Below, piece after piece: positions 1-3,701 of a stretch of 6,098 nucleotides of DNA (the stretch's first letter is position 1; each line of letters begins with the position of its first letter). Source of the stretch: CAYRFE01 sp964423645 [NCBI: uncultured bacterium]. Its GTDB lineage: Bacteria; Macinerneyibacteriota; Macinerneyibacteria; Macinerneyibacteriales. Both the position numbers and the translations under genes were made by a program. The stretch covers positions 1 to 6,098 of the forward strand of contig CAYRFE010000066.1 in NCBI GenBank assembly GCA_964423645.1, in the 5' to 3' direction. The notes under the pieces are model-generated. The model searched no databases. It saw nothing but the letters and a program-made list of their open reading frames with translations, and was not told the origin of the DNA.

Positions 1-99
1 CCACAAGGGATCGCCCCTACGGCTGCGATTTGGTGGCGCATAGCGACGGGGTGGTTAAATTATCTGATGTAGTATGTAAGGGCGAGGTCGCCTCGCCCC
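1..99. repeat. 99-bp intergenic repeat A, copy 1
   Basis: This unit recurs at 396-494 at the same length. The first ~54 bases are identical, the middle (about 55-75) diverges, and the last ~25 bases are again nearly identical. It ends in a perfect 8-bp hairpin with a 3-nt loop (GGGCGAGG-TCG-CCTCGCCC, 80-98). It contains no ORF and looks like a dispersed palindromic intergenic element. The left boundary may lie outside the window. Confidence 0.85.
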
Positions 100-134
100 A
101 AAGAGTCCACGCTCACAAAGTGATAGCATCGTAG

Positions 135-154
135 GGACACAAGATTTTGTGTCC
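135..154. repeat. Short hairpin, GGACAC family
   Basis: An 8-bp inverted repeat, GGACACAA/TTGTGTCC, around a 4-nt loop, preceded by CGTAG. A sister hairpin with the same CGTAG lead and outer arms lies at 532-551. The two differ only in the inner arm, where pairing is kept. It could act as a bidirectional transcription stop or a REP-like element; there is no downstream T-run. Confidence 0.6.
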
Positions 155-167
155 TAATGTTCATTGA

Positions 168-343
168 AAATCCTGCCTTACTTTTTGTCTTGACACAAAA
201 AGTAACAAAAAAGTCAAGGCTGTAAAAAATCAGCTACAATTCTGCATATTTTTTCTAAAACAAATAAACTCGCTACGCTCAAACAGTATTTGTTTTTTAA
301 CGAAAAAACATTTGAATTGTTTCACGCTGATTTTTTAAGGCCT
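168..343. repeat. 176-bp structured repeat C, copy 1
   Basis: Copy 1 of a 176-bp element that recurs in the same orientation at 5755-5930, with a third, truncated copy at 6047-6098. It contains nested inverted repeats. A hairpin TACTTTTTGT/ACAAAAAGTA comes first. Then a 113-nt imperfect hairpin (224-336) is closed by AAAAAATCAGC/GCTGATTTTTT, with inner pairings ACAATTC/GAATTGT and TTTTTTC/GAAAAAA and an apical 10-bp stem (257-266 with 287-296) around a 20-nt loop. GCCTTA and TAAGGC lie near its two ends as inverted termini. It encodes no credible protein. It could be a non-autonomous mobile element or a structured-RNA repeat. Confidence 0.85.
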
Positions 344-360
344 ACATGATATCTTGTAGA

Positions 361-379
361 GACGGGTTTCAAACCCGTC
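361..379. repeat. Perfect 9-bp hairpin
   Basis: GACGGGTTT and AAACCCGTC pair perfectly around a single C. It lies between repeat C copy 1 and repeat A copy 2. It has the same general form as the other G-rich-arm hairpins of the window (80-98, 475-493, 5433-5451, 5714-5734). No gene is associated with it. Confidence 0.6.
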
Positions 380-395
380 TGTGTTCACCGGGCGA

Positions 396-494
396 CCACA
401 AGGGATCGCCCCTACGGCTGCGATTTGGTGGCGCATAGCGACGGGGTGGTGAAATCATCGTATGTATGATGTAAGGGCGAGGTCGCCTCGCCCC
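396..494. repeat. 99-bp intergenic repeat A, copy 2
   Basis: The same unit as 1-99, displaced by 395 bp. The hairpin GGGCGAGG-TCG-CCTCGCCC is at 475-493. A further inverted repeat, GGGCGA/TCGCCC (390-395 with 406-411), straddles its left edge. The two A copies enclose repeat C copy 1, so the left flank is a mosaic A-C-A. Confidence 0.85.
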
Positions 495-531
495 CAAAGA
501 AGCAACAATCAAAAAATCATGTATCACGTAG

Positions 532-551
532 GGACACGGCATGCCGTGTCC
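532..551. repeat. Perfect 20-bp palindrome, GGACAC family
   Basis: A self-complementary 20-mer, with GGACACGGCA followed by its reverse complement and preceded by CGTAG. It is the sister of the hairpin at 135-154. Relative to that one, three inner positions change on both arms in a pair-preserving way. Confidence 0.65.
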
Positions 552-874
552 GAGAAGTACTCGCGAGGGTGAGGAATAATTTTTTAATGTGCAGATACAC
601 AGAGCTGATTCTACAATAAATGCATGATTATGAGTAAAATAGATAGACGTGACATTTAATAAGCTCGTATTTTGCGAACACTTTTTTTCAGGATAGAGAG
701 TCCGTCAACACAATGCAATGATGGGAGATATTCACAAATCGATTTCATTTTTTATGTTTTATTTTGTGACAGTAATACGGCGTAATCATTTCCGAGATTT
801 TTTTGCTATCAAATATTTCAACTCCTGTATAATATATTTTTTTAAAGTGCATAATCGCGTATATAATTATTATA
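552..874. other. AT-rich intergenic stretch without a supported gene
   Basis: No ORF here has a ribosome binding site or a convincing composition. The longest, 718-885 (55 codons), is rich in Phe, Ile and Tyr and has no Shine-Dalgarno sequence. A TATAAT hexamer occurs at 828-833, but the nearest -35-like TTGCTA (803-808) is 19 bp away and poor. The stretch lacks the GC-rich hairpins that fill the flanks. It probably separates the repeat cluster from the cassette and may hold regulatory sites I cannot identify. Confidence 0.5.
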
Positions 875-903
875 TTGACAAGTGACGTGAAATCTGTTGT
901 AGT
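875..903 (+). promoter_or_regulatory. Candidate sigma70-type promoter of the cassette
   Basis: A perfect -35 hexamer TTGACA (875-880), a 17-bp spacer, then TGTAGT (898-903), which matches the -10 consensus at four of six positions. Transcription would start near 910, giving a leader of about 75 nt before the amidohydrolase ATG at 986. I found no sigma54-type GG-N10-GC element with good flanks upstream of this gene. The call rests on consensus matching alone, in AT-rich DNA where chance matches are common. Confidence 0.4.
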
Positions 904-985
904 AAGTAAGTGATATTGCCAAAGATGTTTTGGATAATCAAAAATGAAACGGTATTGAGGGTTTATTGAGAAAGAAGGAATACAG

Positions 986-1837
986 ATGCGATTGAAGGTG
1001 TTTTACAATGAGAATCAAAATGTAACTGATAACAACAGTATTTCTCCAAGTGCGGGTAAGCCCAAGCTCTTTATAGATGAGATTAAAAGCTTTCCTGAGG
1101 TAGAAATTATATCCGATTGGTTACCTCTCACACGAGAAGATTTTTACTTGGTTCATGATAAAGATCATGTTGACGCAATCTTGGACTGTAGAAAAGAAAA
1201 TGGCTTCTATAATTATTTACCTTCTGTCGCACAATCTTTGTATTGGAATAATGGAAGTTTCTATCAAGCCGCGAAAGAAGCTTTAGACTCATCGGTTACG
1301 TGTTCGCCGACAAGCGGTTTTCATCATGCGGGGCACTTACGATCTTTAGGGTTTTGTACGTTTAACGGATTAATGATTACAGCAGAACTTCTTAAAAAAG
1401 AAAAACTTGTTGATACTGTGGGAATTATTGATTTTGACGCGCATTATGGTGATGGAACTGATAATATTATTCAACACTTGGAATTAGATTATATCGAACA
1501 TAAGCCATTATATTTACGATCCGTTCAAAATATTGCCTCATGGTTAGAGGTTTTATACGATGAATTAAAAAATCAATTCTCTTCATGTAATCTGTTGCTT
1601 TACCAGGCAGGAGCTGATTGCCATGTAGACGATCCTATTGGTTCATTGGGAGGCGAAGGGTTAACAACTGATGAAATGGCGCTTCGAGATCAAATAGTAT
1701 TTCAATTTGCATATGATCATTCTATACCAATAGTCTGGAATCTTGCCGGTGGCTATCAGGTTCCTGTTGAGATAATTCTTCAGCTTCATTGTAATACTCT
1801 CAAAGCGTGTAGAGAAGTGTATGGATTGGGAAGTTGA
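986..1837 (+). CDS. Histone-deacetylase-fold zinc amidohydrolase (HDAC/AcuC/acetylpolyamine amidohydrolase superfamily)
   Basis: A 283-aa predicted cytoplasmic enzyme. Members of this superfamily hydrolyse acyl-amides such as acetyl-lysine or acetylpolyamines using one zinc ion. The full active site is visible: the His-His pair in SGFHHA (H113, H114); D149, D151, H153 and D156 in the DFDAHYGDG block, with D151 and H153 as zinc ligands; third zinc ligand D211 in QAGADCHVDDPIG; and the catalytic Tyr in LAGGY (Y257). The usual N-terminal HPE-x-P-x-R motif is not recognisable, and the protein is shorter than typical 300-370 aa relatives, so the entrance to the active site may differ. The start is supported by AAGAAGGAA (972-980), 5 nt before the ATG. 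The next ORF overlaps its last 17 nt. The substrate is unknown. A bacterial role in small-molecule or peptide deacylation is more likely than histone deacetylation. Confidence 0.9.
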   Translation: MRLKVFYNENQNVTDNNSISPSAGKPKLFIDEIKSFPEVEIISDWLPLTREDFYLVHDKDHVDAILDCRKENGFYNYLPSVAQSLYWNNGSFYQAAKEALDSSVTCSPTSGFHHAGHLRSLGFCTFNGLMITAELLKKEKLVDTVGIIDFDAHYGDGTDNIIQHLELDYIEHKPLYLRSVQNIASWLEVLYDELKNQFSSCNLLLYQAGADCHVDDPIGSLGGEGLTTDEMALRDQIVFQFAYDHSIPIVWNLAGGYQVPVEIILQLHCNTLKACREVYGLGS

Positions 1838-1988
1838 TAATGTGGAGATTAATGATAATAAACGTTTAGTCATTAGTGATGATGGCGTTATTCCGGGATA
1901 TTTAAAAGATAATAAAGTTTATATTTATTACGGTGATTCGGAGCACGTGAATTTATTATGTATATCATCTATAATCCACAAAGAGTAG
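1821..1988 (+). CDS. Small hypothetical protein, 55 aa, overlapping the amidohydrolase end
   Basis: An ORF of 55 codons from ATG at 1821, in a different frame from the amidohydrolase and overlapping its last 17 nt, ending at TAG 1986-1988. The purine-rich AGAGAAG (1811-1817) could serve as a weak ribosome binding site, and the overlap suggests translational coupling. The product begins MDWEVDNVEIND, is acidic and charged in its first half, then becomes beta-prone and hydrophobic (KVYIYYGD, then NLLCISSII) with a single Cys near the C-terminus. There is no signal peptide or membrane segment. I do not recognise the family. It could be a peptide substrate or accessory protein of the cassette, or the 5' remnant of a decayed gene, since coding-like fragments continue downstream in another frame. 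The composition looks like protein, but the ORF is short. Confidence 0.5.
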   Translation: MDWEVDNVEINDNKRLVISDDGVIPGYLKDNKVYIYYGDSEHVNLLCISSIIHKE

Positions 1989-2095
1989 GTTTGTATTTGC
2001 ACGAGAAGAAAAATCGACATAAAGTTTCTTATGGGATATAAAAGTGGATAGAGAAACATATTGACAAAGAATATATCCTATAGGATAGTGAATGA
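1989..2095 (+). other. Gap between the two small ORFs with interrupted coding-like frame
   Basis: One frame here (the same as the 34-aa ORF downstream) reads as short plausible stretches separated by stops. The first starts at TTG 1991 and reads LYLHEKKNRHKVSYGI before TAA. Then comes KWIEKHIDKEYIL before TAG, then DSE before TGA at 2093-2095. All three stop codons occur, so recoding of one codon does not explain it. It may be chance in AT-rich DNA or the relic of a longer gene. A TTGACA at 2061-2066 lies 17 bp before GATAGT (2084-2089), a weak internal promoter candidate. Confidence 0.25.
2074..2087. promoter_or_regulatory. 14-bp perfect palindrome before the 34-aa ORF
   Basis: TATCCTATAGGATA is fully self-complementary. 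It ends 8 nt before the ATG at 2096 and contains the AGGA (2082-2085) that is the only ribosome-binding-site candidate for that ORF. It also overlaps the weak -10 candidate GATAGT. It could be an operator for a dimeric regulator. It is short and loopless, so a stable RNA hairpin is less likely. No second copy was noticed elsewhere in the window. Confidence 0.35.
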
Positions 2096-2200
2096 ATGGA
2101 AGATATAAAAATATATACGCATTATGGCATGGTACATACTCAATTGGCAGGTTGTAAACAATATTGTGTCAATCAAAGCATTTGCGGCTACATAAAATGA
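2096..2200 (+). CDS. Cys-containing 34-aa peptide, candidate radical SAM substrate (RiPP precursor-like)
   Basis: An ORF of 34 codons from ATG 2096, directly after an in-frame TGA, with AGGA 10 nt upstream. Its stop TGA (2198-2200) overlaps the radical SAM start ATG (2197-2199) in the classic ATGA arrangement. That arrangement typifies translationally coupled genes and is the best evidence that the ORF is real. The N-terminal half (MEDIKIYTHYGMVHTQ) has no Cys. The C-terminal part carries Cys20, Cys24 and Cys30 (C-x3-C-x5-C), followed by GYIK. A Cys-free leader followed by a Cys-bearing core is how substrates of thioether-forming radical SAM/SPASM enzymes are organised, but I recognise no family signature. 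Alternatives are a non-functional leader ORF that only delivers ribosomes to the next gene, or the tail of a decayed gene. Confidence 0.5.
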   Translation: MEDIKIYTHYGMVHTQLAGCKQYCVNQSICGYIK

Positions 2201-3507
2201 GATTGATATTAACACATTTCGGACATCGTTATATAAGCGAACAGCTGAAGATACATTCAGAAAAAACCCTAAATAATAATTCGTTAACACGTATTCTTCT
2301 TCAAGTTTTAAAAGTTAAAATTTTTGAAGGTTCAATAACAAATATTCATGAGGACTTGATAGGTAATGGGTATTTAGAAATTGAAAATAAAATGGATCTT
2401 CGCGCAGTAGAGTTCAAATACAAAACTAATCCCTTGGAAAATGTAGAAAGAATAGTATTTGAATTTACAACAAAATGTAATTTCAACTGTAGTCATTGCC
2501 GAAATGGTTTTATAGAAAAAACTACGGAAACAAATATCGAAAGGCTAAAATCGATTGCAAATTCATTTAATATACTCAATATAAAACGATATGACTTCAT
2601 TGGCGGCGAGGTTTCAAAGTTTGGAAATGGTTGGCTTGAGTTGGCAAATCATATAAATGGTAATCACGATAAAACGGTTACGATTTATACTAATGGCTGG
2701 TGGCTTGAAAACACTGACTTTGAGGCTGCCGGGAAATATTATACAAATGACAGTGAATATTTGGCGGACTTGAAGCAAAATGGGATTACTCATATTTTAT
2801 TCAGCATTGATGGTCATGAAGAGGTGCATGACAAATCAAGGAATCATAAAGGGCTTTTTAAGAAAATACTATCTTCTTTTGAAAGAGTGAAGCAATCAGG
2901 AATAAATCCGCGAATTACTGCGCTTATAAAAGATACTCTTGACCCTCAAACGTATGATACGTTTGCTGAAATTGCTTCTCGGATGTATGATTTTCCGGAA
3001 AACACAAATTCGCAAACAAAGATAAATAAATTATCACGAGATTCTACAAACCATTTCAGTAACTTTATTGATATCGGTAATGGCGTTCATATTAAAAAAA
3101 ATAAATATAAAATAGATGATATTCCGTTACACTTGCTTCGTTGCAAAGCATTTTACAGGCCTGCTCCAAGTTTGAGAATTATGGCAAATGGCAATTTATC
3201 AGTATGTCCTTTACTTGATGCCGGGGAGGGCTTTGGAAACATCCATACTCAAAATATTATTGAAATTTTAAATAACTTTCATACCTCTTATGTATATAAA
3301 TTACATGCCAATAATGATATCAAAAACTATATGAGATATTTCGATAAAGATATTTTCGGTGAATATTATGATCATATTTGCTCAATAAGAATCATTCTAA
3401 CTTTATTGGCTAAACATGTACATTCGAGAAGCTCGTTAACTCGTGATGAAATTTTAAAAATAAACAAAGAAATAGCTGTGTATGCAGGTTATGATGAAAC
3501 GAAATAA
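2197..3507 (+). CDS. Radical SAM enzyme with truncated SPASM/twitch-like C-terminal domain
   Basis: 436 aa from ATG 2197. The frame stays open to a TTG at 2164, but the ATGA junction with the preceding ORF favours ATG; no good Shine-Dalgarno sequence precedes either. Residues 1 to ~80 are an unrecognised N-terminal region that could hold a substrate-recognition domain. The [4Fe-4S]/SAM motif is KCNFNCSHC (C94, C98, C101), with the GGE motif (136-138) binding the SAM amino group and later barrel strands around FSIDG (202-206). The C-terminal part has C316-x15-G-x4-C337, then FGNI, which is the first half of the SPASM pattern. A lone C395 follows, without the CX2CX5CX3C block. An auxiliary cluster with three Cys ligands is therefore possible. 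Such enzymes usually modify peptides (thioether, C-C crosslinks, epimerisation). The gene is clearly more AT-rich than the downstream regulator. Confidence 0.85.
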   Translation: MRLILTHFGHRYISEQLKIHSEKTLNNNSLTRILLQVLKVKIFEGSITNIHEDLIGNGYLEIENKMDLRAVEFKYKTNPLENVERIVFEFTTKCNFNCSHCRNGFIEKTTETNIERLKSIANSFNILNIKRYDFIGGEVSKFGNGWLELANHINGNHDKTVTIYTNGWWLENTDFEAAGKYYTNDSEYLADLKQNGITHILFSIDGHEEVHDKSRNHKGLFKKILSSFERVKQSGINPRITALIKDTLDPQTYDTFAEIASRMYDFPENTNSQTKINKLSRDSTNHFSNFIDIGNGVHIKKNKYKIDDIPLHLLRCKAFYRPAPSLRIMANGNLSVCPLLDAGEGFGNIHTQNIIEILNNFHTSYVYKLHANNDIKNYMRYFDKDIFGEYYDHICSIRIILTLLAKHVHSRSSLTRDEILKINKEIAVYAGYDETK

Positions 3508-3684
3508 CAGATTAATTCATTTGAAGGAATATATTAAAAACGACAGGGTAGTTTCGTGCTTAATATAAGTGGGCATATGTGACAAAGATCGTGTTTTAAA
3601 ACCGGACAATAAAATTTCTTATATAACGGTAAATATAATTTTATGGAACTTGATCGTAATGATGCTATAGTAAGTAAAAAATAG
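3491..3684 (+). pseudogene. Possible decayed small gene between radical SAM and regulator
   Basis: A frame opening with ATG ATG at 3491, overlapping the radical SAM end by 17 nt, gives 25 codons (MMKRNNRLIHLKEYIKNDR, then VVSCLI) to TAA 3566-3568. The same frame reopens at GTG 3569 with VGICDKDRVLKPDNKISY. Reading then makes sense in the +2 frame as NGKYNFMELDRNDAIVSKK, ending at TAG 3682-3684. One stop and one frameshift would therefore join about 60 plausible codons. The region is AT-rich and the pieces are short, so this may be chance. No homology is recognised. Confidence 0.2.
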
Positions 3685-3701
3685 TAGCAGGAGGAGTTAT
3701 T

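Noticed and set aside
1-494. CRISPR array
   Set aside because: Repeats are long, few, palindromic and irregularly spaced, with no uniform spacers and no cas genes.
718-885. 55-codon forward ORF upstream of the amidohydrolase
   Set aside because: No Shine-Dalgarno sequence; low-complexity Phe/Ile/Tyr composition as expected from AT-rich non-coding DNA; it overlaps the candidate promoter.
1661-1873. 70-codon reverse-strand ORF
   Set aside because: Antisense to the C-terminal active-site region of the amidohydrolase; Ser/Ile-rich with no domain signature.
1988-2000. Sigma54-like promoter with a good TTTGCA -12 element
   Set aside because: The GG and GC dinucleotides are separated by 9 bp, not the required 10, and the -24 side (TAGGTT) is poor.
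2164-2199. TTG at 2164 as the radical SAM start
   Set aside because: It lies inside the 34-aa ORF, has no ribosome binding site and adds only 11 basic residues. ATG 2197 forms an ATGA junction, which is a much more usual arrangement.
2078-2290. 70-codon reverse-strand ORF
   Set aside because: Antisense to the 34-aa ORF and the radical SAM start. A hydrophobic composition comes easily from AT-rich DNA, and there is no ribosome binding site.
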